Source: an uncultured Prevotellaceae bacterium
Lineage (GTDB): Bacteria; Bacteroidota; Bacteroidia; Bacteroidales; UBA3663
Assembly (NCBI GenBank): GCA_900319235.1
Contig: ONNR01000006.1
Coordinates: forward strand, 62,001 to 126,000
Reading direction: 5' to 3'
DNA length: 64,000 nt
Of the stretch, positions 34,848-44,274 are shown piece by piece. Position 1 is the stretch's first letter. Each line of letters begins with the position of its first letter. Position numbers and translations under genes: made by a program. A model generated the notes under the pieces. That model was not told the DNA's origin, searched no databases, and worked only from the letters and a program-made list of their open reading frames with translations.

Positions 34848-37800
34848 ATGAAGAAGATACTGCTTGCCATCGCTTTGCTTCTGCTCTCCGGCATCGCTTC
34901 CGCGCAAAGGACGCCGGAGGACCTCATGTCCCTCATCACACAGGCGAACGGAAGACTTGAACCCGATTTCAAGGCCGGAAGGATCGATGCCTGCGCCGCA
35001 GGAATAGACAGCATCGAATCGTGGTTCGGACAACTGCAGGCCATGGACAGCCTTCGGGCGGATTCCCTCCTCCTCTTCAAGGCATACCTATATGGTGTCA
35101 AGGTGGAGAAAAGGCGAGGCAATCCGGAGCGTGAGATCCGGCGTAACGTCCAGTTGTGCCTTCTTGCGGATTCCAAACTGGGGACATTGTTACAAGGCGG
35201 TTTGAGTCCTGAGAGTTTCCTGAAATACTGGACAAACCTTTGGGAACTTTATACGGCAGCCGAACGCCATGAAGAAGCCCTGGCTGTGGCACAGTATTCG
35301 GTCGGTCTGTGCAATGCTCTGCCTGACTACCGGAATGCACAACTCAACAGGCTCGGCATCTCCTATTCGAATATCAGGGATTATGAGATGTCCAGCCACT
35401 GCTATGAGATAATCCTGGAGAGATTCGACAGGGACAGCACGTTCTTGAAAGCTCCGAAGGACTACTATACCGTGATGGTCAACCTCGAAAAGGCATACGA
35501 CAGGCTTGGAAAATACAGGAAAGGCATGGAGCTGCTTACCTCACCCCCCGCACATGCCATTGAGGAATATGCGAAAGAGAACGACCGGGAAGGCTATCTG
35601 CATCTGCTGAGATGCAGGTATAATCTATTGATGGAACTCGGCGAACTGCAAGATGCCGGCCTTCTCGCCCGTCAGATACGGCAGCAGGCCGAGGAAGAGT
35701 ACGGCAAACAAAGTCTACAGTATGGAGAGTCCCTCAATGGCCTACTTGAATACCACCTTGCCCATCTGCAGCTCCATCCGGAAGACACTGACGGAACAAG
35801 CGAGGCAATGGCCGATTACTCAGAGACAACGGCCTTCTGGGAATCATACCATCCCGTCAAAACCGAGAGGGCATATCTCTCTCATCTTAACGACAAGGCC
35901 CTGTACCAATCCGTCACTGGTGACAAGGAAGCTTCGCTAGCCACCTACAGGAAACTCATATCCCTTCAGGAAAAGAATGAAGACATCCCTGTATACGAGA
36001 AGATACAGGTATTGACCAACTACGCGATCACATTGAAAGAAGCAGGCAACTGGCAGGATTCGGAACTCTCCCTCTTCCAGGCCCTTGACCTCAGCAGAAA
36101 AGAGGACCTTATGCATTCCGAGGCCTGCGCAAAAATCTTCAGGACCCTGAGTGAAATACAGTTGACCCAGTATAACAATACCGAGTACGCGGAAGCTTAC
36201 GCCAACATCTCATACGGAATATGCTCGAACCTGAAGAATGCCGGACTGGAGAACATATACTGCCTGAAACAGCTTGCCATCGTCAATTCGACGATAGGCA
36301 ATTATGAACGCAGCCTTGACCTTCAGCTGCAAGCCATCAGGGAGAAGAGGAGGCTCGGCATCCCTCTACAACCTGAAGACTGGCTCTCATGCGCCACAGC
36401 CTGCCAATCGGATTCTCTAGTCCTGTCAACCGTAAGGTTTGCCTTCGATGTCATGGAAAACACCGGAGACTATCGGTCAAAGGCTCATGCCCTGATGCTG
36501 AAGGGCAAGGCATTGGCTGGTCTCGGGAAATATGAAGAGGCGGAAGAGTGCCTGACCGAAAGCCTCAGGATCAGGGAGGAAGGCTGCGACACGATGCAGA
36601 TGGCATATTCCCTAGAAGCCCTTGCCAACCTCTACACCTTCTGGAACAAGACGGAGAAGGCGGAGCATTATGCACTCAAGGCATGCAGACTCCTGCCCCA
36701 AGAACCTATGACGAGGTCAAACCTCGCCGCCGTCTACTATGTCTCGGGAGAACGGGAGAAGTTCGAGTCCCTGCTGCCGTTGCTCTTCGAGGACACCAGG
36801 AGCAGCATACGAGAAGCATTCCGATACATGGACAGCAGGCAGAGGGAGTCATTCGTACGTTCCGACCAATGCTACACCCACTCCTTCCTCGCCTTCCCGT
36901 CAAGATTCCCCGGGAGCGACATATGCGCCGGCTATGCCTATGACATGGCACTCATAGAGAAAGGTTTGCTGCTCTCTGCCTCAAGGGGATTCCAATCGGC
37001 GGCGGCAGCCCGCCGGGACCCCAAGGTGATGGAGGCTTACGGGGAATGGATTAGGTTGTCCGGACAACTGTCTACGGAGCATGACTCCGTGAACCAGGAA
37101 CGGACAGCGCACAGGATCTCCATGCTCGAAAAGGAACTGCGACTGGAACTTGCAGACAATGAGAACAAGAATATCCTCCTCACCTGGAAAGACGTCTCTA
37201 ACTCTCTTCCGGAAAAGGGCATAGCCATAGAATTCGCCGAAGCGAGCAGTTCCGACAACCTGCTTGAATTTCAAAGCGACAGCACGCGTCTGGTCGCAAT
37301 GGTCGTCAGGAAAGGCTGGAATGCACCCAGATATATCCCTCTTGCGGAATCCTCGACCATCCGCGACATCCTTGCGCAAGGAGCCCTTGCCTACCGCAGG
37401 GAAAACTCCTCCCTGCTGTATGATGCCGTGTTCAAGCCCCTCAGCCCATATGTCTCGCCGGGGGATACCGTCTTCTTCTCTCCTGCGGGACTGATGCACC
37501 AGATGAATCTCGAGATACTTGTGAACGAGGACGGGAAGGAGCTATGTGACATATACAATATGGAGCGCGTCTCGTCCACCAGAACCCTATGTGACAGGCC
37601 GACACCCGTCATGGCAAAGGAGGCAATCCTTTTCGGAGGTCTTGCATATGACGCGAAAATCAAGCGTCCGGCACGTCAAGGATCCCGGAGATTGACAAGG
37701 GGCCTTGCACTTGAAAAGCATCAGCGCCCGGACTCCATCTTCCGATATGGAGTGGAGTATCTGGAGAAATCCCTGGAGGAAGTGGAAGCTATCAGCCGCA

Positions 37801-38414
37801 TCCTCGGCGACAGGAGGTACGACTGCCATGTCTACAGCGGAGAGCAAGGGACGGAAGAATGCTTCAAGGGCCTTTCCGGTACGGATGCCTCGATTCTTCA
37901 TATAGCAACACACGGGTTCTACATCGAGGATGCAGCAAGGAAAAGACTTCCCGCCTATCTCAAGAATATTTGGAGCGGCAGCAAATACAAGGCAGCCGAT
38001 GCCATGCAGAGAAGCGGTCTCATACTGGCTGGCGGACAGGCCGCATGGATAGGCGATTCCATCCCCGCAGGTGCCGAAGACGGCATACTTCTGGCGGAGG
38101 AGATAGCGCGGATGGATCTCTCAGGGGTAGACATCGTGGCGCTATCCGCATGCCAAACGGGCCTCGGAGAGATAACGGACGACGGTGTTGTCGGGCTTCA
38201 GAGGGCATTCAAGAATGCGGGAGTGCAAAGCATCATCATGAGCCTGTGGAAGGTGGATGACGCAGCGGCATCACGAATGATGCAGGCATTCTATCAGGAA
38301 TACGGCAACGGCATGAGCAAGACGGAAGCCTTCAAGGCGGCAAGGGAGAAGGTCAAGAAGGAATGGCCAGAACCGGTATACTGGGCAGGATTCCTGCTCC
38401 TTGATCCTCGTTAA
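34848..38414 (+). CDS. Exported TPR-CHAT protease 1
   Basis: 1188 residues. Signal peptide MKKILLAIALLLLSGIASAQ. Residues about 30-760 are helical TPR-like repeats of diverged sequence, then a linker and a C-terminal CHAT (caspase HetF-associated with TPRs) domain: catalytic His1022 in ILHIATHGFY and Cys1102 in IVALSACQTGLG, ending YWAGFLLLDPR. CHAT proteins are peptidases gated by their TPRs. A signal peptide is unusual for effectors of the Craspase kind, which are cytosolic, so this one should act in the periplasm. Middle gene of the caspase-CHAT-CHAT operon. Confidence 0.9.
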   Translation: MKKILLAIALLLLSGIASAQRTPEDLMSLITQANGRLEPDFKAGRIDACAAGIDSIESWFGQLQAMDSLRADSLLLFKAYLYGVKVEKRRGNPEREIRRNVQLCLLADSKLGTLLQGGLSPESFLKYWTNLWELYTAAERHEEALAVAQYSVGLCNALPDYRNAQLNRLGISYSNIRDYEMSSHCYEIILERFDRDSTFLKAPKDYYTVMVNLEKAYDRLGKYRKGMELLTSPPAHAIEEYAKENDREGYLHLLRCRYNLLMELGELQDAGLLARQIRQQAEEEYGKQSLQYGESLNGLLEYHLAHLQLHPEDTDGTSEAMADYSETTAFWESYHPVKTERAYLSHLNDKALYQSVTGDKEASLATYRKLISLQEKNEDIPVYEKIQVLTNYAITLKEAGNWQDSELSLFQALDLSRKEDLMHSEACAKIFRTLSEIQLTQYNNTEYAEAYANISYGICSNLKNAGLENIYCLKQLAIVNSTIGNYERSLDLQLQAIREKRRLGIPLQPEDWLSCATACQSDSLVLSTVRFAFDVMENTGDYRSKAHALMLKGKALAGLGKYEEAEECLTESLRIREEGCDTMQMAYSLEALANLYTFWNKTEKAEHYALKACRLLPQEPMTRSNLAAVYYVSGEREKFESLLPLLFEDTRSSIREAFRYMDSRQRESFVRSDQCYTHSFLAFPSRFPGSDICAGYAYDMALIEKGLLLSASRGFQSAAAARRDPKVMEAYGEWIRLSGQLSTEHDSVNQERTAHRISMLEKELRLELADNENKNILLTWKDVSNSLPEKGIAIEFAEASSSDNLLEFQSDSTRLVAMVVRKGWNAPRYIPLAESSTIRDILAQGALAYRRENSSLLYDAVFKPLSPYVSPGDTVFFSPAGLMHQMNLEILVNEDGKELCDIYNMERVSSTRTLCDRPTPVMAKEAILFGGLAYDAKIKRPARQGSRRLTRGLALEKHQRPDSIFRYGVEYLEKSLEEVEAISRILGDRRYDCHVYSGEQGTEECFKGLSGTDASILHIATHGFYIEDAARKRLPAYLKNIWSGSKYKAADAMQRSGLILAGGQAAWIGDSIPAGAEDGILLAEEIARMDLSGVDIVALSACQTGLGEITDDGVVGLQRAFKNAGVQSIIMSLWKVDDAAASRMMQAFYQEYGNGMSKTEAFKAAREKVKKEWPEPVYWAGFLLLDPR

Positions 38415-38420
38415 AAAGAG

Positions 38421-41400
38421 ATGGAACTGACTACACATATAATAATAAGAGCGATGATGACCGCGCTGTTCGCCATCATCGGTTTCGTCACGCAGGCACA
38501 GACGGCCCCAGGCATATGGACGGTGATAGATACCGTCAAGGCCATGATCAGCCGCAGGGACATGACCGCCGCAGAGACGACCCTACTCCTCAATGAAGAG
38601 AAATTCAACGACGAGCGGGAAAGGCTGGAATACGACATACAGATGGGTATCATCTACCAGTACAAGTACGAGATGAATCCCACATTAAACAACTGGAAGG
38701 GCCTGGAGCTGCACCTCAATCGCATCCTTGACTTCTTTTTTGACGACATCCAGGAGAAGGAGGCGATGGGCGGCAACTATTGGAACGTCGCGGAATACCT
38801 TTCCATGTACTACTACAGGAGGATGGACAAAGGCATCGAGAAGCTGTGCAGCAGATGCGACAAGGCATACGAACTGTCTGACAAGACCAGGAGTTCGGCA
38901 TCCTACCGCATTGTACTTCAGAACACATATGGATATCTGACCGACTCCGGACAATGGGGGCCAAGCATCATCGTCGCCCGCAAGCTCCTGGACAGCATGC
39001 TGTCCGACAATGACAACCAGGAACTCCTTGCCATAGCCTTCAGGATGTATGGGGACTCGCATCTTCAGACAGGACTGGCCAACCCTGACAGCGACATAAA
39101 TTGGAAGGGGATAGCGGAAGAACAGTACGAAAACTCGGAACTCGCCTATTCGAAGATACCCAGTTTCAAGCAACTGCCGAGCTATGCCGACCTGCAGAAG
39201 AGCAAGAAGGCACTGCAGTCATCGGAATCACTTGTCGACAGCCTTGCATACTTCAAAAAGATAGCGGACTCCAGTCAGGCGGACAAGGGAAGCCTGCGTT
39301 CAGCTGCCTCCTTCTTCCTGAGGCATGACCCACTCGATGCCAACTCCTGCCTGATATCAATACTTAACTATGTCGAGAAAGCCCGCGAATCCTTCCAGTA
39401 CGACGAAGCCGAGGCATTCTTGAGGATGGCCATCGACATCATCGGAACCAAATCAGAAGAACCGGCACACACGGCACTCCTGTACGAAAGACTGGCGGAC
39501 CTCTATTACCAACATGGATCATATGAGAATGCTCTGGACGCTGCTGAAAAAGCAAGGGGATATCTCGAAAATCTGGAGAAAGGCGGCATACTGTACATTG
39601 AGGAAGAATGTACAAGGATCAAATGCCTGAGGGATCTGAAGAAGGATGGACTGGTGGAAGCGGTGCACAGTCTCAAGGAAGACGTGCTTTCTTTCGAAGA
39701 TGACGTGAAGGACAGTCCCATGTTCCTCTCCATACTGAATCATCTTGCCGGTTTCCTGAACGACATCGGAGAAGCCGAGGAGTCTGATGCTCTCAGGGAC
39801 AGCGTCATCATCATGACAGCAAACAATCCAAAACTACAGGAGGTACATTCCAACGCCGTGTTCACGAAGGCGGCCAGGGAATACAACAAGGGCCATTTCC
39901 GAAAGGTCGTCGAACTGCTTGACCCGATCATCGAGGTGGAAAATGACATCATGTACAATGAGCCGGGATATTACCTTTATGTGAAATCTCTGATCCTTAC
40001 AGCTGACCACAGGTCGACCGATATCGTAGAACGCTGGATCCAGAAATCACAAAAGGTCATTGAGATAGCCTACACGCTAACAGGCACCCGAGGTCGAGAT
40101 GTCTTCTGGGGCATAAAGTCGAGAGAAATCATGGAGCTCAGTCTCCTCAATGCCAGCCGCCGACCTACCTCCGAAGCCATGAAGATCGCATACGAAAATG
40201 TACTATACGCCAGAACCCTCAAGCTTCAGGCATACCGTGACCTTGTTGCCGGGATACTTGAGGAAGGCGATGAAGAGGACCGGAAAGCATACAAGAGATT
40301 CCTGGAACTGGGTGATTCCATCAGGCAATGCAAGGATGACAGCATAAGAAAGGAACTGCGGATAAAGCAGGAAAACATCTATAACGGAATCGCCTTCTAC
40401 TGGGCAATGGATGGAAAATTTTCCTTGAAACAAGAGAACGTGCTCGAGAAGATACATGGAACATTGAAAAAGAAGGAAGCGGCCATTGAATTCGTATACA
40501 TTCCTCAGGATAACCGCCGCTACATCTATGGTGCCATGATATTGAAAGGCGGATCAGACGGGATCCCAGTTCTCGTGGAACTCTGCCCTACAGATACCCT
40601 GGCAGGCTTGCTCAATGGCAATGCTACAGAGGCGATATATGGTGATGAGAGAGTGTATGAACTCATCTGGGAAAAGATTGAAAAGGAACTGAAGGGACAT
40701 GACAAGGTATTCTATTCGACTATCGGCCACATGAACTTCATCAATTTCGATGCAATCTTCCATAGGGGGAAACGAATAGGGGACCGATACAGGCTTACCA
40801 GACTGAGCTCGACATTGCTTGTGCCGAAGCTGTCTGAAACGGGAAAGTACGGAGACGCCACACTATACGGAGGTCTCAGATATGAGGACGTGGAAGAGGA
40901 CACTGCGTATGGAAAAGAAGATGCAAGAAGAGCGGGCATACGATTCCTCGGGGCATCCGAGACAGAGGTGTCGATCATCGACTCGCTGCTGAAGGCAAGG
41001 AGAATCCCGTCGCAATGCTTCAAGGGATACAGCGGATCAGAAAGGGCATTCAGGGAACTGAGCGGAAGATCTACGGATATTCTTCACCTTGCGACGCACG
41101 GGTTCTACCTATCATCAAAGGAGGCAAGACAGAAGCATGGCATCATGGAAGCGAGAGAAGAAGACCAATTCTCGGACATTCCCCTCTCCTATTCGGGCAT
41201 CCTCCTGTCCGGAGCAAAGGATGTATGGGAGAACAACCATGATTCAAGATCCGAAAATGACGGGATACTGACAGCCGAAGAGATATCTTCCCTCGACCTG
41301 TCAAATACAGACCTCGTGGTGCTGTCCGCCTGTTCTTCCGGCCTTGGAGAACTGGATACCGTGGAAGGTACCATGGGGCTGGTAAGGGGATTCAAGATGG

Positions 41401-41591
41401 CAGGTGCCAAGACTTTGCTGATGAGCCTGTGGGAAGTGGATGACGCAGCCACATCAGAGTTCATGATATCCTTCTACAGCAATCTGCTGAGCGGCAGAAC
41501 ACACTGGGATTCATACCGCAGGACACTCGATGAGATGAGGAGGAGATGGAAAAGGCCAAAGGACTGGGCAGGTTTCATACTTCTTGACTGA
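38421..41591 (+). CDS. Exported TPR-CHAT protease 2
   Basis: 1056 residues, starting 6 bases after the previous stop. The N-terminus (ATG at 38421) has a hydrophobic signal-like stretch ending FVTQAQTAPG. The TPR region is more diverged than in the neighbour. The CHAT domain carries His893 in ILHLATHGFY and Cys971 in LVVLSACSSGLG. The Q-to-S change after the catalytic Cys (ACSSG instead of ACQTG) sets it apart from the other three CHAT proteins in this window. Last gene before a strong terminator. Confidence 0.88.
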   Translation: MELTTHIIIRAMMTALFAIIGFVTQAQTAPGIWTVIDTVKAMISRRDMTAAETTLLLNEEKFNDERERLEYDIQMGIIYQYKYEMNPTLNNWKGLELHLNRILDFFFDDIQEKEAMGGNYWNVAEYLSMYYYRRMDKGIEKLCSRCDKAYELSDKTRSSASYRIVLQNTYGYLTDSGQWGPSIIVARKLLDSMLSDNDNQELLAIAFRMYGDSHLQTGLANPDSDINWKGIAEEQYENSELAYSKIPSFKQLPSYADLQKSKKALQSSESLVDSLAYFKKIADSSQADKGSLRSAASFFLRHDPLDANSCLISILNYVEKARESFQYDEAEAFLRMAIDIIGTKSEEPAHTALLYERLADLYYQHGSYENALDAAEKARGYLENLEKGGILYIEEECTRIKCLRDLKKDGLVEAVHSLKEDVLSFEDDVKDSPMFLSILNHLAGFLNDIGEAEESDALRDSVIIMTANNPKLQEVHSNAVFTKAAREYNKGHFRKVVELLDPIIEVENDIMYNEPGYYLYVKSLILTADHRSTDIVERWIQKSQKVIEIAYTLTGTRGRDVFWGIKSREIMELSLLNASRRPTSEAMKIAYENVLYARTLKLQAYRDLVAGILEEGDEEDRKAYKRFLELGDSIRQCKDDSIRKELRIKQENIYNGIAFYWAMDGKFSLKQENVLEKIHGTLKKKEAAIEFVYIPQDNRRYIYGAMILKGGSDGIPVLVELCPTDTLAGLLNGNATEAIYGDERVYELIWEKIEKELKGHDKVFYSTIGHMNFINFDAIFHRGKRIGDRYRLTRLSSTLLVPKLSETGKYGDATLYGGLRYEDVEEDTAYGKEDARRAGIRFLGASETEVSIIDSLLKARRIPSQCFKGYSGSERAFRELSGRSTDILHLATHGFYLSSKEARQKHGIMEAREEDQFSDIPLSYSGILLSGAKDVWENNHDSRSENDGILTAEEISSLDLSNTDLVVLSACSSGLGELDTVEGTMGLVRGFKMAGAKTLLMSLWEVDDAATSEFMISFYSNLLSGRTHWDSYRRTLDEMRRRWKRPKDWAGFILLD

Positions 41592-41682
41592 TCGCACATG
41601 CCCTGGGCATACTCCAACTGGAAATCCTTGTCAAGCGGAACGAGGCCGCTGACGATACCATCACTTGAAGAGCAATCATTTT

Positions 41683-41713
41683 GAGCTACCCGAAAAGGGT
41701 GGCTCTTTTTTTT
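41683..41713 (+). terminator. Terminator of the caspase-CHAT operon
   Basis: 9-bp stem GAGCTACCC / GGGTGGCTC (one G-T pair) with loop GAAAA, followed by eight T residues. The T-run merges with the first base of island promoter copy 8. Confidence 0.9.
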
Positions 41714-41742
41714 GTTTACCTTTCAACTTACTCCGCATAAGG
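41713..41742 (+). promoter_or_regulatory. Island promoter element, copy 8
   Basis: TGTTTACCTTTC, 10 bases, GCATAAGG. First of two copies in tandem upstream of the phosphoribosyltransferase genes. Confidence 0.8.
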
Positions 41743-41780
41743 GATGCAGGGCTCCTGAAAAGGACAGAAAAAAAGAAAGC

Positions 41781-41810
41781 TGTTTACCTTTCACGGGAAC
41801 CTGCATAAGA
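41781..41810 (+). promoter_or_regulatory. Island promoter element, copy 9
   Basis: TGTTTACCTTTC, 10 bases, GCATAAGA; 68 bases downstream of copy 8 and 32 bases upstream of the first phosphoribosyltransferase gene. Confidence 0.8.
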
Positions 41811-41842
41811 GTTGCAATAACAAAAAAACAAAACAAAACAAA

Positions 41843-42373
41843 ATGAGTTACGCCAGTTTCTCCACAACGAGCCTCTTCGAGTACCTTCCCACTCGATACC
41901 AGGCAACCTGCGAGCAGCAGATGAACCGCCGCGAGGTCTATGACTTCAAGGACGGATACTGTTCAGACAGAGTCTACAACGGATTGAAGGACAAGATCCT
42001 CTCCATCGTCAACGGTAACAGCAGAGGATGGGTCATCGCCTTCATCCCCGGGTCAACAAGCCTGCGCACCCGCATAAAGTACCACAATCTGGCACAGCGG
42101 CTTGCAAAAGACCTCGACGTCGAGGTGTGCGAGGACGCCATAGTCAACACCTGCGACCGACAGTCCACCATGGTGACAGGAAAGGTCTCGAACCCGACAT
42201 CCACCTTCTCCATCTCAACGTCAAGAATCTATGGAAAGAAGGTCATCCTCATCGATGACGTGATCACGACGGGGTCCTCTTTCAGGAACTGCGCAAGCAG
42301 ACTGATGGCGAGCGGTGCGACAAGCGTCCACGGTCTTTTCGTGGCAAGAACGATCAATCCCGATTGGTACTAA
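41843..42373 (+). CDS. Phosphoribosyltransferase-like protein 1
   Basis: 176 residues. It shows the type I phosphoribosyltransferase PRPP loop VILIDDVITTGSSFRNCASRL (about residues 133-153) preceded by TMVTGKVSNPTSTFSI. The N-terminal half (FEYLPTRYQATCEQQMNRREVYDFKDG) is shared with its neighbour and contains an IAFIPGSTSLRTRIKY block typical of ComF-like proteins. No zinc finger of true ComF is seen. Possible roles: nucleotide salvage, or synthesis of a modified nucleoside signal as proposed for the PRTases of Ter-linked systems. Confidence 0.82.
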   Translation: MSYASFSTTSLFEYLPTRYQATCEQQMNRREVYDFKDGYCSDRVYNGLKDKILSIVNGNSRGWVIAFIPGSTSLRTRIKYHNLAQRLAKDLDVEVCEDAIVNTCDRQSTMVTGKVSNPTSTFSISTSRIYGKKVILIDDVITTGSSFRNCASRLMASGATSVHGLFVARTINPDWY

Positions 42374-42398
42374 CATATTATCATTAACTACAACGAGC

Positions 42399-43064
42399 AT
42401 GAATACAACCTATTCGACACATGCGCTGATGGAATATCTTCCAACGCGCTACACAGCTACTCCACAGCAGCAGGCAGACCGCAACGAGGTCTACAGATTC
42501 AAGGACGGCAACTGCTCCACCCGCGTCCTGGACGGACTCGTTTCAGAAATCAACAAGATCACAGGTACAAACAAGGACCGCTACCTGATCTGCTTCATCC
42601 CGGCATCGACAGCCGCAAAGACACGGACAAGGTTCCAGCAACTGGCTGCCAATCTCAGAAACAGGACAGGATGCAATGTCAGCCTTACGGGCATCCACAA
42701 CGCCTATGACCGAGAATCAGCCATCGTAACGGGCAAGACAGACAACCCGACGGCATCCTTCTGCGTCAATGACGACGAGGTGCGAGGCAAGAAGATCATC
42801 CTCATCGATGACGTGATCACGAGAGGTCGTTCGTTCAACGGCTGTGCCGCCAAACTGATGGCAGCAGGAGCGACAAGCGTCGAAGGCCTGTTCGTCGCCA
42901 AGACGATCAACCCCGACTACATCAGTCACGGTTGCGGATATGACTTCGAGCCGGATTACTTCAACGAGGACGAGTTCGATCCGAGGGATTACGACGAATG
43001 TTATGAGCCGGATCCTGAAGACTTCTATGACGAGCCGGATCCTAGCGACTACTACGGATTCTAA
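42399..43064 (+). CDS. Phosphoribosyltransferase-like protein 2
   Basis: 221 residues from the ATG at 42399 (MNTTYSTHALMEYLPTRYTA). A close paralogue of the previous gene, including ICFIPASTAAKTRTRF, SAIVTGKTDNPTASF and the PRPP loop IILIDDVITRGRSFNG. It adds an acidic C-terminal tail rich in D, E, P and Y (EPDYFNEDEFDPRDYDECYE...), which copy 1 lacks; such tails often mediate binding. The gap to copy 1 is 25 bases, so both lie in one transcript. Confidence 0.82.
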   Translation: MNTTYSTHALMEYLPTRYTATPQQQADRNEVYRFKDGNCSTRVLDGLVSEINKITGTNKDRYLICFIPASTAAKTRTRFQQLAANLRNRTGCNVSLTGIHNAYDRESAIVTGKTDNPTASFCVNDDEVRGKKIILIDDVITRGRSFNGCAAKLMAAGATSVEGLFVAKTINPDYISHGCGYDFEPDYFNEDEFDPRDYDECYEPDPEDFYDEPDPSDYYGF

Positions 43065-43094
43065 TCAGGTATCGACAACCACAGTTCTCAAAAT

Positions 43095-43118
43095 CCCTGT
43101 CCGGCCATCCGGACAGGG
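43095..43118 (+). terminator. Hairpin after the phosphoribosyltransferase pair
   Basis: Perfect 10-bp inverted repeat CCCTGTCCGG-CCAT-CCGGACAGGG. No T-run follows, so it may be an attenuator or a processing/stability element rather than a classical terminator. Confidence 0.55.
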
Positions 43119-43181
43119 AGATTCGCAAGAGTTTTCACGCGAAAAAAAAGGAACAATCGGCACAAATATCAACTTTTGCAT

Positions 43182-43189
43182 TATATTTG
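43182..43189 (+). promoter_or_regulatory. -7 element for the DprA-like gene
   Basis: TATATTTG matches TAnnTTTG and lies 19 bases before the start codon, which would make the leader very short. No -33 TTTG is present, so the call is tentative. Confidence 0.4.
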
Positions 43190-43208
43190 CACAAAAAATA
43201 ACAAACGT

Positions 43209-44270
43209 ATGGCACTTTCTAGAGAACAACTCCTAGCCTATCTCAGACTGCCTAAGCTGGGCACGGTCAAGGGTTTCGCACTGGGGGACCTTGCCAAGGA
43301 CAAGGATATAGTCCCATGCAATGCCAGGGACATGATTGAACTGCTTGACCTTTGCCGCAGCATGAATCCGTCGCTCCGCATCTCAGAATACACAACAGAA
43401 GAGATGCAGGAAGCCCTGGACCTTGCCAGTCATCTGATCGAGATGTCGGAAGACATGGGCATCAGGCTCGTAACCTACTACGAAGAAAACTTCCCTGAAA
43501 AACTCCGGAAAATCCACTCAAAAGGCAAATCCGCCGCTCCACTGACCCTGTGGTACAAGGGGTGTCTGGATGTCGTTGACCTCCCCGGAATAGCCATCAT
43601 AGGCACCAGGGAACCCACACCGGAAGGAATCAAGGCCGGTCATTACTTCGGCAAGGCATTCGCAGAAGCGGGCTTCAACGTCGTATCCGGACTGGCATAC
43701 GGATGCGACAAGAGCGGACACGAGGGCGCCCTGATGGCAGAGAACGGTACAACAACGGCGTTCCTGGCCCATGGACTTGACACCATCTACCCCAAGGAAC
43801 ACAGTGACCTTGCCGACGAGATCGTGGCAAAAGGAGGCCTCCTGATGTCGGAATACCCAATCGGGACACGCGGTATGGCAAACTACTTCATCGAACGGGA
43901 CCGCCTCCAAAGCGGACTCTCAGAAGCCTGTCTCGTCATTCAGACCGGCAGGTCGGGCGGCACTATGCATGCAGTACGGGCAACGATAGAGAACGGCAAG
44001 CCCCTGTATGCCGTAAGCTACAGCAGCAGCGACATCATGGCACAGCCCAAGGTGGCAGGGAACAGCATGCTCATCTACGAGGGAATAGACGCGGGGAAGG
44101 GTCTGGCGTACGGCAAGGCTACCCCACTCACAAGCAAAAACATTGATGAAGTTATCGCATCCCTCAAAGCTGCATATGACAGAAGCCGCAAATCCGAAGC
44201 CTCAAACGAAGCAACCGACGAAACGGCTATTGGGAAGGACAAAAAGGGACAACTACTGTTATTCGAATAA
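43209..44270 (+). CDS. DprA/Smf-like Rossmann-fold protein
   Basis: 353 residues from the ATG at 43209. The DprA core is clear: IAIIGTREPTPEGIKAG, VVSGLAYGCDKSGHEGAL, FLAHGLDTIYPKEHSDLA, LLMSEYPIGTRGMANYFIERDR, and VIQTGRSGGTMHAVRA. True DprA loads RecA on ssDNA during transformation. Here it sits between a PRTase pair and a HAD hydrolase, not with competence genes, and the N-terminal domain is not a typical SAM domain. DprA-like proteins with such neighbours have been described in Ter-related stress systems, where they probably bind DNA or nucleotide. The end KGQLLLFE is an unusual tail. Confidence 0.85.
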   Translation: MALSREQLLAYLRLPKLGTVKGFALGDLAKDKDIVPCNARDMIELLDLCRSMNPSLRISEYTTEEMQEALDLASHLIEMSEDMGIRLVTYYEENFPEKLRKIHSKGKSAAPLTLWYKGCLDVVDLPGIAIIGTREPTPEGIKAGHYFGKAFAEAGFNVVSGLAYGCDKSGHEGALMAENGTTTAFLAHGLDTIYPKEHSDLADEIVAKGGLLMSEYPIGTRGMANYFIERDRLQSGLSEACLVIQTGRSGGTMHAVRATIENGKPLYAVSYSSSDIMAQPKVAGNSMLIYEGIDAGKGLAYGKATPLTSKNIDEVIASLKAAYDRSRKSEASNEATDETAIGKDKKGQLLLFE

Positions 44271-44274
44271 AGCC

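Noticed and set aside
34848..38414. TPR-CHAT as part of a type III-E CRISPR Craspase
   Set aside because: No Cas7-11/gRAMP, Cas1 or CRISPR array is in the window, and the protein has a signal peptide.
43209..44270. DprA as evidence of natural competence
   Set aside because: Its neighbours are PRTases and a HAD hydrolase; no com genes are nearby, and the promoter context is that of the island.
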